From: Tritrichomonas musculus
Taxonomy: Eukaryota > Parabasalia > Tritrichomonadida > Tritrichomonadidae
Direction of reading: 5' to 3'
Length of the DNA stretch: 64,000 nucleotides
Assembly (NCBI GenBank): GCA_039105265.1
Contig: JAPFFF010000055.1
Coordinates: 310,001 to 374,000, forward strand
Part shown: piece by piece, positions 43,201 to 57,015 of the stretch
Layout: every line of letters begins with the position of its first letter
Position numbering within the stretch: the first letter of the stretch is position 1
Translations under genes and position numbers: made by a program
The notes under the pieces: model-generated
Told to the model about the DNA's origin: nothing
The model's input: the letters and a program-made list of their open reading frames with translations, nothing else
The model's database searches: none

Positions 43201-43914
43201 TTGTTTCACCAATCTTAAACTAACTAAATACTATTTGATTGAACAAAAATATGATAAGTGCAAAAGATATTTCAAAAAAGCAATCGAAATGCTTAATTCT
43301 AACAAATCTTATCAATTCCAATGTAATGTTCCAAAGAAGAAAGAAAAAAAAACTGCTTTTCTTATATCAAAAAATTCATTTTATATTTTCCATCATTTAA
43401 CTTGAATAATCAGCAAAATTTAAATTTAGATTTGGAATTAACAACAGAAACTATAACGAATAACGAATCATCATTTATTGATAAAGCATTTTTAATGAGT
43501 CAAAATGATGAAAAAATTAACAATGTTAAAGAAAAAAAGAATTTTACGGAATTAAATGAAGTTAAAACTATACAAAGAGAAACAAAGAATCCTGTTTTGA
43601 AATTTATTAAATCTGAAAAGAGCCACTTAAAAAATGAAATAAAGGATTTGTATGAATATACAGAAGAATTATTTGATATTATCATCAAAGATGAAACAAT
43701 TAAGGAATCTTTTGCAACAGAAATCAACGATATTATTAAAACAATGCAAGAAATCATATACACCATCACATATCCAATTTTATTTGGTAGGATTAATATT
43801 CAACAACAAAAAAGAGAAAAAAAACAGCACTGAAAGATATAAATGAATTATTTTATGAAGGTCTTGATATTGAAGAATTTAAATATAAAAATCATTATAA
43901 TTATCATGATTAAC
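40290..43914 (+). pseudogene. Protein kinase with Sel1 repeats, decayed
   Basis: The kinase domain (about 41280-42030) shows the beta-3 lysine in FMMKKL, HRDLKPANILI, DFD in place of DFG (SDFDTIRH) and the SPEQ/DIYSFG region. About eight Sel1-like repeats follow (42240-43110; units such as KAKEYYELAAK and LGDLYFNGLGV). The frame is broken several times. There are in-frame stops near 40411 and at 41106-41108, a frame change near 41275, and two more at A runs near 43350 and 43820. The usual glycine loop is lost (KLGTLYVNEKATF). It is a paralogue of the intact gene at 47360-50680. Several shifts are at homopolymers, so part of the damage could be sequencing error. Confidence 0.75.
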
Positions 43915-46849
<2,935 letters not shown>

Positions 46850-47348
46850 AAAATAAATACAAACATCTTATGATAATATGTTTTCTAAAAAACATAATTT
46901 AATATTATTATTTAGTTTTTTGAAAAATGATATAACGTAGATTTCTGTAAATCAATCAGAAAATTTAATACAAATAGAAGATGAGCACTTCTGGTAATTC
47001 TGTGTACAAAATCTTTAAAGAAATGTAATTAATGTCATTGATTTGGCAGAGAAATTGAGTGTTTTATGATTTTAAGACAGGATGCAACTATCTCATTCAT
47101 TTTTGATGATCATCATCAGTTAAAGTTTAAAAACATTTGGCTTTTTCACTATTCTTTATAAGAGAGCTTTTTGAATAAAAATTTACATTATTTTTATTCA
47201 ATTATATAAAATTTTCCCATTTTTTAAAAATTTAAATTTTCTCAGAAAATTGTAAATTTTTGGAAATTTTGTTTCAACTCTCTCTCAATTTCATTCAAAT
47301 TTAATTCGTTAAATTTTGTAAATTTTTAAAATTTTTTGGAAATTTATA
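46850..47348. other. Intergenic between Cdc48 and the kinase gene
   Basis: AT-rich, no ORF or repeat of note. The Cdc48 stop overlaps TTTAAAAAATAAA, which fits the trichomonad UAAA polyadenylation signal. Confidence 0.5.
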
Positions 47349-47354
47349 TCACTT
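47349..47354 (+). promoter_or_regulatory. Inr element (TCACTT) of the kinase/Sel1 gene
   Basis: It lies 5 bases before the ATG at 47360 and decides the start: the frame is open further upstream only through a non-ATG codon. Confidence 0.6.
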
Positions 47355-47359
47355 TTTAT

Positions 47360-50300
47360 ATGGAAGTTTCAAATGATCTTATCATTGAAAAATTTTTGGA
47401 ACTTCATGATTTCTTAAAAGATCCAAATGTTATTTTTGTAAAAAATGGAATTAAAGATATTTTTCAAGAATATGTTTTTATCTATACTAATGAAAGAGCA
47501 ACTTTAAAAGAAGAAGAAGAGCAATCAATTAAACAAAACTTAAACGAATCGTCAATTATCATTATTGATCAAAATCAAGCACTGAAAAAATGTCTGGTTA
47601 TTGGATTTGAAAAAACAATTATATTATATGAAATATCGACAACAACTCCGACTTTTCTTTCCAAACTTCTATCATCCAATTCCAAATTACCAATATGCAT
47701 ATTACCAAACGCGAAATACCTCATTGAAAAAGCAAAGGAAATCCAAAACCCAATAATTGAAGCAGATGGATTTTTTATGGAAGAAAATATGAATTTAACC
47801 ACTTACTTTAACACTATCAAAATAATAAATTTAAGGAACAAAGTTTTGCCGCTGATTACACCATGTATAACTGGTTATTTAATCAAGGATAGTTATTCAA
47901 AATTGAACAAGAATCGAATTGAAAAATTCAACTCAAAGAAAGAAGAAATGCATGAAGAAATAAGCGAAAATGATTATGTTGAGTTACGGTATATTGGATC
48001 TGGTTCTTCATCTCAATGCTTTCTTATTTATCATATTAAACGAAGGGAATTATTAATAATTAAAAAGTTATATGAAAACAATGAAGAAGAAGAAAAATTA
48101 TTTCAACGCGAGTTTTCAAACTACATGATACTTCATTATCCATTTTTTCCGAAATTTTATGGCAGAGTCCAAAATAAAAACTGGATTGTCATTGAGTTTA
48201 TCAATGGCCAGAAATTGTTCAACATCAAAAATATTCATCTTGATAAGAAAGATATTCCTAAAATCATCATTGAACTGGTCCTAATTTTCAATTTTTTTCA
48301 AGAAATCGATATGATTTATCGAGACTTAAAACCAAACAATGTAATGATTGATGAAAACAAAACAATTGTTCTAATTGATTTCGATCGTCTCATTAAAAAT
48401 GATTGTAATACAACAAAAACTTCAGATTTGAATCAGTTTTTTATTGTACCTGAAATAGAAATTGGAGGCGAATATTCATATAAAAGTGACATATATTCAC
48501 TTGGGAAAATGATTGAATATATTATTATAGAAACTAAAATTGACGAATATCCTATAATCAAACAAATTATCAAGGAATGCACAGATGAAAAAGCAATGAA
48601 TCGTCCATCTACTTCAACTGTAATTCAATATCTTAATTCAAGTTTTCATTTATTATTTGAAAACTATAAAAATTTTATAAATAATTCAAAAACATCATTG
48701 GAACTTGAAAATAAAACATCTAAAATAGATAATTATAAAGATAATCATACCAAAATAATTAATAATTCATTATTAAATCAAGATTCGATTCAACAACAAT
48801 CTAAACGCAACATCATTAATAATGATTGTAAGAATAATTTGAACGGTATTGATAAATTAATTCATTACTATTCAATTTCAGCAAATCAAAATGACTCAAA
48901 GGCACAATACAATCTTGGCCTTATTTATTATGAAGGCCAATACATTAGGCAAGACATCAACAAAGCGCTTCATTATTTTTTACTGGCTTCAAATCAAAAT
49001 GATTCAGAAGCTCAATTCAATCTGGGTTTCATTTATAATGAAGGCAAATATATCGCATGTGACATCAACAAAGCAATTCATTATTATTCACTAGCTGCAA
49101 ATCAAAATCATTCAGGTGCACAATTCAATCTTGGCCTTATTTATTATGAAGGCAAATCTGTTATGCAAGACATCAACAAAGCGCTTCATTATTTTTTACT
49201 GGCTTCAAATCAAAATGATTCAGAAGCTCAATTCAATCTGGGTTTCATTTATAATGAAGGCAAATATATCGCATGTGACATCAACAAAGCAATTCATTAT
49301 TATTCACTAGCTGCAAATCAAAATCATTCAGGTGCACAATTAAATCTAGGTATCATTTATTATGAAGGCAAATCTGTTATGCAAGACATCAACAAAGCGC
49401 TTCATTATTTTTTACTGGCTTCAAATCAAAATAATTCAAGTGCACAACTTTATCTTGGTTTCATTTATAATGAAGGAAAATGTGTCATACGTGACATCTA
49501 CAAAGCAATTCATTATTATTCACTCGCTGCAGGTCAAAATCATCCAAAAGCACAATTCTATCTTGGTGTCATTTATCATGATGACATATATGTCGCCCGT
49601 GACATCAACAAAGCAATTCATTATTATTCACTAGCTGCAGGTCAAAATCATTCAAAAGCACAATTCAATCTTGGCTTCATATATGAAGAAGGTAAATATG
49701 TCCCACGTGACATCAACAAAGCAATTTATTATTATATACTTGCTTCAAATCAAAGTGATTCAGATGCACAATACAATCTAGGTGTTATTTATGTAGAAGG
49801 AAAATACATTAAACGTAATATATACAAAGCAATATATTATTTTTCACTCGCTTCAAATCAAGGTGATTCTAATGCACAATACAATCTTGGAATTATTTAC
49901 TTAAATAAAGGTATTTTCCAAGATATTAAAAAAGGAAGATTCTACATTATGTTTTCATCAAAAAATGAAAATAGAGAAGCCAATTTTGCCCATGGATTTC
50001 TGCTTCATGAAGGAAAGATTATTAAAAAAAATATTGAAGAAGCAATCCATTATTACAAAGAAGCTTCGTCATTCAACAATCAGTATGCCAAAAACAATCT
50101 TGGAATCATATACAAGCACGGATATAATAAAAATAAAGGAGAGTCAGGGCGAGCTATTGTATATTTCCAGGAAGCAATTCGACAAAAAAATGATTACTTA
50201 TCAATGTATAATCTTGCACATATTTATGTGTATGATGAAACATTCCGAGGAGGCGTCGAAAAAGCTATTGAATTATTGATTAGATCATTATCTATGAACA

Positions 50301-50680
50301 AACTTTCCTTATCTGTTTTATATCATTCAATAGTTTTATTAAGCTTAGCATTACTTAAACAATTTGACTTTAATAATAATATTAATACTAATATTAATGC
50401 AATAAAAAAACAAATTTCACAAAGAGTAGAAATACCAAGTGATGTTACAAATAAAATATATTATATAATTCATACTTTTGCATTGTATGATAAACTTTTT
50501 TATGAGTTTTGTTATGAATTATATCGAAAGAAAGATTTTGTATATGATATCCTTCGACAGCCTGTTTTTACATCAAATCTTGATAGAACAAATAGATCTG
50601 ATAAACCACCAAAATATCCAAAAGCCAAAGATATTTCATCTGAATTTTATGATGGATTCGGAAAAGATCTACTTAATTAA
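47360..50680 (+). CDS. Protein kinase fused to Sel1 repeats
   Basis: 1106 residues. A 200-residue N-terminal region of unknown fold precedes a kinase domain (about 205-430). It has the glycine loop IGSGSSSQCF, lysine in LLIIKKLYE, YRDLKPNNVMI (Tyr for the His of HRD), DFD for DFG (LIDFDRL) and DIYSLGKMIEY. Metal-binding Asp is kept, so activity is plausible. A low-complexity linker leads to about 14 Sel1 repeats (500-960; units such as DINKAIHYYSLAANQN and AQFNLGFIYNEGKY). Sel1 arrays are protein-binding scaffolds, so the kinase likely acts in a complex. Two pairs of repeats are nearly identical in DNA, a recent duplication of 216 bp. It follows Cdc48 on the same strand. Confidence 0.9.
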   Translation: MEVSNDLIIEKFLELHDFLKDPNVIFVKNGIKDIFQEYVFIYTNERATLKEEEEQSIKQNLNESSIIIIDQNQALKKCLVIGFEKTIILYEISTTTPTFLSKLLSSNSKLPICILPNAKYLIEKAKEIQNPIIEADGFFMEENMNLTTYFNTIKIINLRNKVLPLITPCITGYLIKDSYSKLNKNRIEKFNSKKEEMHEEISENDYVELRYIGSGSSSQCFLIYHIKRRELLIIKKLYENNEEEEKLFQREFSNYMILHYPFFPKFYGRVQNKNWIVIEFINGQKLFNIKNIHLDKKDIPKIIIELVLIFNFFQEIDMIYRDLKPNNVMIDENKTIVLIDFDRLIKNDCNTTKTSDLNQFFIVPEIEIGGEYSYKSDIYSLGKMIEYIIIETKIDEYPIIKQIIKECTDEKAMNRPSTSTVIQYLNSSFHLLFENYKNFINNSKTSLELENKTSKIDNYKDNHTKIINNSLLNQDSIQQQSKRNIINNDCKNNLNGIDKLIHYYSISANQNDSKAQYNLGLIYYEGQYIRQDINKALHYFLLASNQNDSEAQFNLGFIYNEGKYIACDINKAIHYYSLAANQNHSGAQFNLGLIYYEGKSVMQDINKALHYFLLASNQNDSEAQFNLGFIYNEGKYIACDINKAIHYYSLAANQNHSGAQLNLGIIYYEGKSVMQDINKALHYFLLASNQNNSSAQLYLGFIYNEGKCVIRDIYKAIHYYSLAAGQNHPKAQFYLGVIYHDDIYVARDINKAIHYYSLAAGQNHSKAQFNLGFIYEEGKYVPRDINKAIYYYILASNQSDSDAQYNLGVIYVEGKYIKRNIYKAIYYFSLASNQGDSNAQYNLGIIYLNKGIFQDIKKGRFYIMFSSKNENREANFAHGFLLHEGKIIKKNIEEAIHYYKEASSFNNQYAKNNLGIIYKHGYNKNKGESGRAIVYFQEAIRQKNDYLSMYNLAHIYVYDETFRGGVEKAIELLIRSLSMNKLSLSVLYHSIVLLSLALLKQFDFNNNINTNINAIKKQISQRVEIPSDVTNKIYYIIHTFALYDKLFYEFCYELYRKKDFVYDILRQPVFTSNLDRTNRSDKPPKYPKAKDISSEFYDGFGKDLLN

Positions 50681-51366
50681 TTCAAGAAGCACAATACACC
50701 TGTTTCACCTTAGTAATTGAAGAATCCATCTTCCAAACAGAAATTTTCACTTTTTTTATGGAAATTGTGGCTTTCATTACAGAAAATATAAAAAAAATTT
50801 CAAATACTTTTATGTATTTTACTATAATAACAATTCATATTGTCACAAATTTCATTTTTATGTAAAAAAACTTTTTTTTTCGATATTGATCAAGTATTAA
50901 TTAATATATTTTTTATTTTACAATTACAAATTTATCATAAATATAGTTTTTTTTAAATTGAATTATACAAATTTGCTTCCTATGTCTAAAAGCAGAGATG
51001 ATTACCAATCGTTTACTTTTCATGATAAAGAATTGATTCATTTATCTTTAAAATGAAATGTTCATACAAATTTGTCTTTTATATAACATTTCATAAAAAT
51101 TTAAAAGCATGGCTTTTTGTGACACAGCAGAGAAAAACTGGAAAAAAAAAAAAAAAAAAAAAAATGTATTTTCTTGAATTGTAATATTTGAAGATATTAA
51201 TTATATTTTATTCAAAACTTGATCGTTTTTTTGGCGGTTAACCCGACTATCAGCAAATCTCAACAATAAAAGTCACTTTTTTTTGACATTAACCAAAAAA
51301 AAAAAAAAAAAAAAAAGTTTTAGTACTATAACAAAAATATAATAAACTCTTAAATTATTTGTTTAC
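50681..51366. other. Intergenic with poly-A tracts
   Basis: 3' ends of two convergent genes meet here. A runs of about 20 bases are at 51144-51164 and 51295-51316. No gene seen. Confidence 0.5.
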
Positions 51367-52680
51367 TTAAGAATTAAGAATTTTTTCAGTTTGATCTACG
51401 TCACCACCGCAGCACATAAGATATTGAACTGCCTCATTCATTGAGCACTTTCCACTCATCACTGCACGATATATCATCATCAGCTGCTTGTAATCCAAGT
51501 CCTTTGCGTAATTGAGAATATTAGTGTAGCCCTGATCTGCATGTTCATTCAATTTCATGATGTCATTGTAGAGCATTTTGAATGGATTAGTGAAGTCATC
51601 AGGTGACATTTGCGGCAAATTATGAAAAATTGTATTAAACGTTTCATTCATTTGATTATAACTTGTGCCTCGTGATCTCATCGTTGTATAGACCGACTGT
51701 CTTTCTATGTTTTCTATTCTGGCAAGAATTTCTGGGTTGATTCTCTGTATCGTTGCTTTCCAGTTGCACGTTACTGGAATTCCATGGGTGAAGACGACAA
51801 ATTGCTTGCCAGAAGTCATGTCTTCACGGAACTGTTGGTAGAACTCTTCTTGATACCTTGATGATATTTCTGTGGAGAACTTTTTCAGTTCTTTCCGATA
51901 AACGGGGCTCTGAAATCGATTGATGATGCTCGCTTGGGTTGCTAAGCAGGAAACTGCTACATTTTCATTTTTATTCTTCTTTCTGGCTTCAATTTTGGCA
52001 ATTTCTATTTCATGGCGAAGTGCATCATCACCTTGAGCTCGGCCAGAGATGATCTCGTTAATGTGATAACGATAGGATGGATCTGACGATATTCCTAAAT
52101 TAATCAATTCAACAGCACTATTGTAATTTGACTTGTAAATAAGAGCATAGGAAGCATCCCAAAGGTCATATCCTGCTGTAGTCGCTTGATTAAGTAAGTT
52201 TTGATCAATAAGAGAAAGAATAGTTGAATAGATTGCATCATTATCAATATCTAGATTTTCGGTGGGAGAATAATGGGCACGAAGTACATTATCATTTGAA
52301 CTTTGTAAAATATTAAATGGAGTATTAGGATTAACCTCATTTGCATAATGTAATGGCGTTTTATTTTCAGATTTTGCTTCGGAAAATATTTTTTGTGGTT
52401 CATTAATTAAACTTGGATCTATAAAGTAATCTATTAAAACTTTGGGAACAAAAACTTGAACGACTGACTGTGAATTTATTCCATATGATCCAATGCTCCT
52501 ATAATTAATGCATATTATAGAATTATAAATAAATTTCAAAGAAGGAAAAGAATTATTTAAATTTTCTAGATTAAAATGTTTGAAAATAAGCTTTGAGACA
52601 TCTACAAATAATGAATCTAATGGAATATCTAATTGAACTGACTTCTGGGTTTTTAATAATTCGAAAAGTATTAAAGGCAT
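51367..52680 (-). CDS. Ubiquitin-like/UBA domain protein candidate
   Basis: 437 residues from the ATG at 52678-52680 (a longer open frame adds 13 residues). The first 80 residues (PLILFELLKTQKSVQLDIPLD and onward, ending QVFVP) have the beta-grasp spacing of a ubiquitin-like domain. The last 35 (SMNEAVQYLMCCGGDVDQ) look like a UBA helix bundle with the usual hydrophobic pattern. The middle is helical and charged. UBL-UBA proteins of the Dsk2/Rad23 type carry ubiquitinated substrates to the proteasome and work with Cdc48, whose gene lies 4.5 kb away. I am sure of the ORF and moderately sure of the domains; no catalytic motif is visible. Confidence 0.65.
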   Translation of the reverse strand: MPLILFELLKTQKSVQLDIPLDSLFVDVSKLIFKHFNLENLNNSFPSLKFIYNSIICINYRSIGSYGINSQSVVQVFVPKVLIDYFIDPSLINEPQKIFSEAKSENKTPLHYANEVNPNTPFNILQSSNDNVLRAHYSPTENLDIDNDAIYSTILSLIDQNLLNQATTAGYDLWDASYALIYKSNYNSAVELINLGISSDPSYRYHINEIISGRAQGDDALRHEIEIAKIEARKKNKNENVAVSCLATQASIINRFQSPVYRKELKKFSTEISSRYQEEFYQQFREDMTSGKQFVVFTHGIPVTCNWKATIQRINPEILARIENIERQSVYTTMRSRGTSYNQMNETFNTIFHNLPQMSPDDFTNPFKMLYNDIMKLNEHADQGYTNILNYAKDLDYKQLMMIYRAVMSGKCSMNEAVQYLMCCGGDVDQTEKILNS

Positions 52681-53189
52681 TAAAAAGGTAAATTGAATGA
52701 TATTTATGGAAATTTTCAAAAAAAAAAAAAAGTATTTTCAGAAATTTTAATGGTATAAAATGGCATTAATTTAAAGATTGTAATAAATGAATCAATTTTA
52801 ATTGTATCCTAAGATGAAAAATGGACTGAAAAGCGAAAGAAAGAATTGCACGAAAATTTTTATGAAAAATGAAAGGAAGGCGAAATGACAACCAAATCTA
52901 TGAATTGATCTAAAATGACATGATTACCGAATTTGTTGCCTACTTTACTCCAAATAGTGTTTCATTTAATGCAAAAATTTAACCATCAATTTATGAAACA
53001 AATTTATTTTTACTTAAATATAATTCAAAAACTTATCATTCAAAGAAATTTTGATATAATAATAATAATTTAGTGTTTTATAAAGAAAATATTTAAATGA
53101 TGAGACTTTTATTAACTAAAGACATGCTTGATATCAATTTTGGATATAAATACCCCAGATAAATCTGTCTTCGATAAAATAATGTAATT
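52681..53189. other. Intergenic, AT-rich, no gene
   Basis: Holds the 5' region of the UBL/UBA-like gene and the 3' region of the next minus-strand gene. Only a poly-A tract (52719-52731) stands out. Confidence 0.45.
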
Positions 53190-53666
53190 TTAGTTCATGC
53201 ATGAACGTAATTTTCCTACGAGATCTTTCGCTGATTTATCTTTATGCTCAAAGAAATTTGCAATAATTGAAATTGCTTTCTTGTTTCCATATTTGTATGC
53301 AATATAGAGGCATGATAGTGGATTATGATAAATTCTTTTATTTTGTGGCTTGGTTTTCTTTTCGTATTCGCAAAAGAAATCATTAATCAGATTTATTTCA
53401 TCTTTTTCATTGAATAAATAGGTTGGAGCATTTTGTAAATAACTTAGACATGATAAATAAATATTATGCGATAAATTAAAAATCCTCCCAAATTCAGATT
53501 TATTATATGTATCATGCAACTGTTCAATGAATTCCTTTGATTTATCTCTCTTTTGTTCATCAACAATAAAATCTTCAGAACTTAATCCTTTGTCATTATA
53601 ATGAACTCCGGTTATTGGATAAGGCTCAATTGCACGATTATTTCCCAATTCTTCAACTAATGTCAT
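53190..53666 (-). CDS. Small helical protein, unknown
   Basis: 158 residues, MTLVEELGNNRAIEPYP to the end at GKLRSCMN. An Inr-like TCATTT lies 7-12 bases upstream of the ATG on the minus strand (53673-53678) and another directly before it (53678-53683), which supports a real gene. The C-terminal half (CLYIAYKYGNKKAISIIANFF) looks like one ankyrin or Sel1-like helix pair, but one unit is too little to assign a family. A diverged fragment of it lies inverted at about 54156-54220. Confidence 0.6.
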   Translation of the reverse strand: MTLVEELGNNRAIEPYPITGVHYNDKGLSSEDFIVDEQKRDKSKEFIEQLHDTYNKSEFGRIFNLSHNIYLSCLSYLQNAPTYLFNEKDEINLINDFFCEYEKKTKPQNKRIYHNPLSCLYIAYKYGNKKAISIIANFFEHKDKSAKDLVGKLRSCMN

Positions 53667-53672
53667 AATAAA

Positions 53673-53683
53673 AAATGAAATGA
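53673..53683 (-). promoter_or_regulatory. Two Inr elements (TCATTT) of the small minus-strand gene
   Basis: Two overlapping TCATTT copies on the minus strand just upstream of the ATG at 53664-53666. Confidence 0.5.
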
Positions 53684-54155
53684 TCTTTTGTTAATTAAGG
53701 GGTGATTTTCAAAAAAAAAAAACTTTTGATTAACAAATCATCAAAATTTTTAAAATTTTTGCCATACGGCAAAAATAAAATAAAACTAATTGCACGCTTT
53801 CAAAATTTAAAATAAAAATTTTACTTTTGATTCTTCATACAAAAGTAGTTTCAACTACAATGGAAAAAACAAAATTGCTCATCTTTTATTTATAATATTA
53901 TATTTATTAGTGACTGTTATTTTGACCTTATATTCACCTATGCCCGTAGGAAAATACATGTAATTAATATTGAACTTTCATTGGATGCAAGAAAACCTTC
54001 TATTGTGATTGTAATTAGTCTGAAACCTGTGGCGGAGATGTAGAATTGGAATTCGGTTGTGGAAAAGGTTCCTACTAAACTGATAGTCATTTTTGCAAAC
54101 AACTCATTTTTCAATTTATCATTGAAAACTAATAATTATTTATTTCAAAATTGAG

Positions 54156-54220
54156 TTGATTATTTATTTATCATGTCTAAGTTTTTTACAAAATGCTCCA
54201 ACATATTTATTTTCTTCATT
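54156..54220 (+). pseudogene. Inverted fragment related to the gene at 53190-53666
   Basis: The plus strand here reads IYLSCLSFLQNAPTYLF, almost the same as the HNIYLSCLSYLQNAPTYLF of the minus-strand gene 700 bases away. About 50 bases match closely and then the two diverge. It is a short inverted, decayed duplicate. Confidence 0.55.
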
Positions 54221-54512
54221 TTTCAATTCTATTCAGAAAAATAGAGTTGTATGCAAAAATGACTATCTGTTTATTTTGGGTTTTCTAATTGATGTAAGCC
54301 AAGATTTACCTGGAATTAGAATTGGTGTTGTTATTAGTGAAACTTGAAAAAAAAGTCCTTTTATATTTGTTTTTGATCCTATAAACGTAAGAAACCATAT
54401 GATCGAAAAAGACTGTCATAATATTATTAATTAACCACAATTAAAATTATAATAAAAAATTAATAATGAAATTTTATTAAATCCGAAAAAATAGGGGAAA
54501 ATAATATAACAA

Positions 54513-56504
54513 TTAGACTATTGTTTGGGCATTTGAATGATTAATTTCAAATGCCTCGAATAATTCATTATTGTTATCATTGTTATCATTTAACATGGAT
54601 AACTTATTCTTAATTAAAATCACCACAAAAATGACAATTGAAATGAAAGCAAGTGATGCTGAAAGCAAATAGAATAATTTCATTCTACTAACTTTTGAAT
54701 TAGCCAGTTCTTTATAATTAAATACTTGATTATTAACATCAAAAGAAGCAAATTGAGAATTCCTATTTTTTGAATTCATATTAATAGATTTTGAAACATC
54801 TGTTGAAAATTTGCAAGATTTGATTGTCAGTTTTGGAACTTTATCTTTGCTTTGAACCGTTGTTCCATCAATGTGATAACTACCATTTGATAGTTGGCCT
54901 ATGAAAACACAATCAGAAAGATCAACATTAACTGCTTGATTTTTTCCTTGTTCATAAAAGAATGAGCAAGATGAAGATGAATCTGTTTCAAAGTGACAAT
55001 TTGAAATGAAAACAGAAGGTTGAATTGATTTATCATCTAATTGCATTGCTGAATTTTGATTTTGATTGTCACTGAAATCATTGTAGAGCTTGACACTAGC
55101 CTTTCCAGAATTACTTATAAATTTGCATTTATAAATTTGGCATCTTTTAACAGTAAAGAATATGGCACTTCCTCCAAAAAGAGGAGGATTTGACCTTGAT
55201 GGATCAGGTTCTATATTTGAATTGTTTTTGAATGTGCATCCTTTAACAATGATTTTATTGGTTTTAATGTTAGAGAATGCATATATTCCTCCTCCGTAAA
55301 GAGCTTTGCATTGTGTGAATGTTGCCTTAGTAATTAGAATGTCATCATTCAAGTCGGAATTCACGTAAATGTAAATACCTCCACCTCCATAATAAGAGGA
55401 GCAATTAATAAAGTTTGTTCTTTGGCATACAATTCCATAATTAATGAAATGTATTGCTCCTCCATCTTCTGGCCATTCTAGATTGGTAAATTGAGATGAT
55501 GTTATATTTACAAATGAGTGAGCTTTCCCACTCCCTAAAATATGGCAACGTTTGTTATTTTCACAGTTATTATCATCATCTGGATTTGTAGAGGGACTAA
55601 CAGGAAGTGTGTTTGTTGGAGTTAATTTAGGAAGACATTCCTTTAAATTTTCATCAAAATAATGTGATTCAATACATTTTGTGCAGGAGGAATATTCAGA
55701 TGAGCAATCAATGCAATATTTAATTGAACATTTCATACATTCATGCTTTTCGTCATTGTTTCCAAAATAAATATCTTCTTTTTCATTATTTAAATCTGTA
55801 CATTTTGAATGGCATTGATTATTGTACAAATAATAGCCATTAACACATGTTTCGCAATGATCAACAGTTGATGAACACGTTTCACAATTTGATGTGCATG
55901 ATAAACATTCTTCTCCATTGATAATTGTTCCTGATGGGCACTCGGATAGGCATTGATTATTGTACAAATAATAACCTTTAACACATGTTTCACAATGATC
56001 AGATGTTGATGAACACGTTTCACAATTTGATGTGCAAGATGAGCATTTTGTTCCGTCTATAACAGTTCCTGATGGACATTGGGACAAACATTAATTATTG
56101 TACAAATAATAACCTTTAACACATGTTTCGCAATGATCAACAGTTGATGAACACGTTTCACAATTTGATGTGCATGATAAACATTCTTTTTCTATGATTA
56201 TTGTATTTGTTGGACAAGAACTAACGCATTGGTTATTATATAAATAGTATTTTGAAGAACAAGAATCGCAATGATCCACTGAAATTGAGCAAGTGGAACA
56301 TTTTGAAGAGCATTTTTCGCATGTTTTATCAATTCCAGCATAACCGCTTGGGCAAGTTGGAGAGCATTTCCCGTCAGATAATAAGTAATATTCATCATTG
56401 CATTCGGTACACTTATTTTTATTTTTACATGTAAGACAATTCTCTGGGCAAGTGGTAGGTTTAGCTCCTAGCACAAGTGGACTTATTAAATAGATTAAAA
56501 ACAT
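54513..56504 (-). pseudogene. Pmp-like cysteine-rich surface protein with one in-frame stop
   Basis: The frame starts with a signal peptide (MFLIYLISPLVLGAKP) at 56504, supported by an Inr TCATTT at 56507-56512. It then has six or more cysteine-rich modules of the type CTSNCETCSSTVDHCETC and YYLYNNQC. A beta-helix region follows with GGAIHF, GGGGIYIYV and YGGGIYAF plus FxxN-like strands, as in Chlamydia-type Pmp proteins known from Trichomonas. One membrane helix (LSASLAFISIVIFVVILI) and a short tail end it. A single TAA at 56091-56093 stands where every sister repeat has a Gln codon (YNNQC). Otherwise the frame is open for 663 codons. It is either a very recent pseudogene or a sequencing error. 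Confidence 0.8.
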
Positions 56505-56512
56505 TAAAATGA

Positions 56513-57015
56513 TGTGTTGAAAATATTATTTCATATAAAAAAATAAATTCAAGCCAAATGTTATTATATTGAATTTTATAATCCATTATTATCTCTTTAA
56601 TTTTCAAGTAATTATTTTATTATTATTGTTTGTTGTATTCTTCCAATATACAAAAGAATTTTTTTAAAATTGTTTTATACATATATTACATAATCAACTG
56701 TATTTTATTGAAGGCATTATCATGAATAATGCTTTGAACAAGATGAAGTGATAATGTATTTTTTATTTAAAAATGGATAATGATTATTAAATTTATTATT
56801 TTCATCAAAAAGATGAAAATTATCTTTTTTTATTAATAATTTATATCATATACAAAATTTTTATATCAACTCATTGTATTTAATATTATCTATTCATAAA
56901 AAGACTATTCAAATTTTCAATGATCTATTCAATTTTTTTGAATCATTATATGATGTCCAATAATTGAATAAACTTATTGAATTGCTCATATCGGAAAAAA
57001 TATTTCAAAATTAGT
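56513..57015. other. Intergenic, AT-rich, no gene
   Basis: No ORF or repeat of note before the MITE. Confidence 0.45.
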
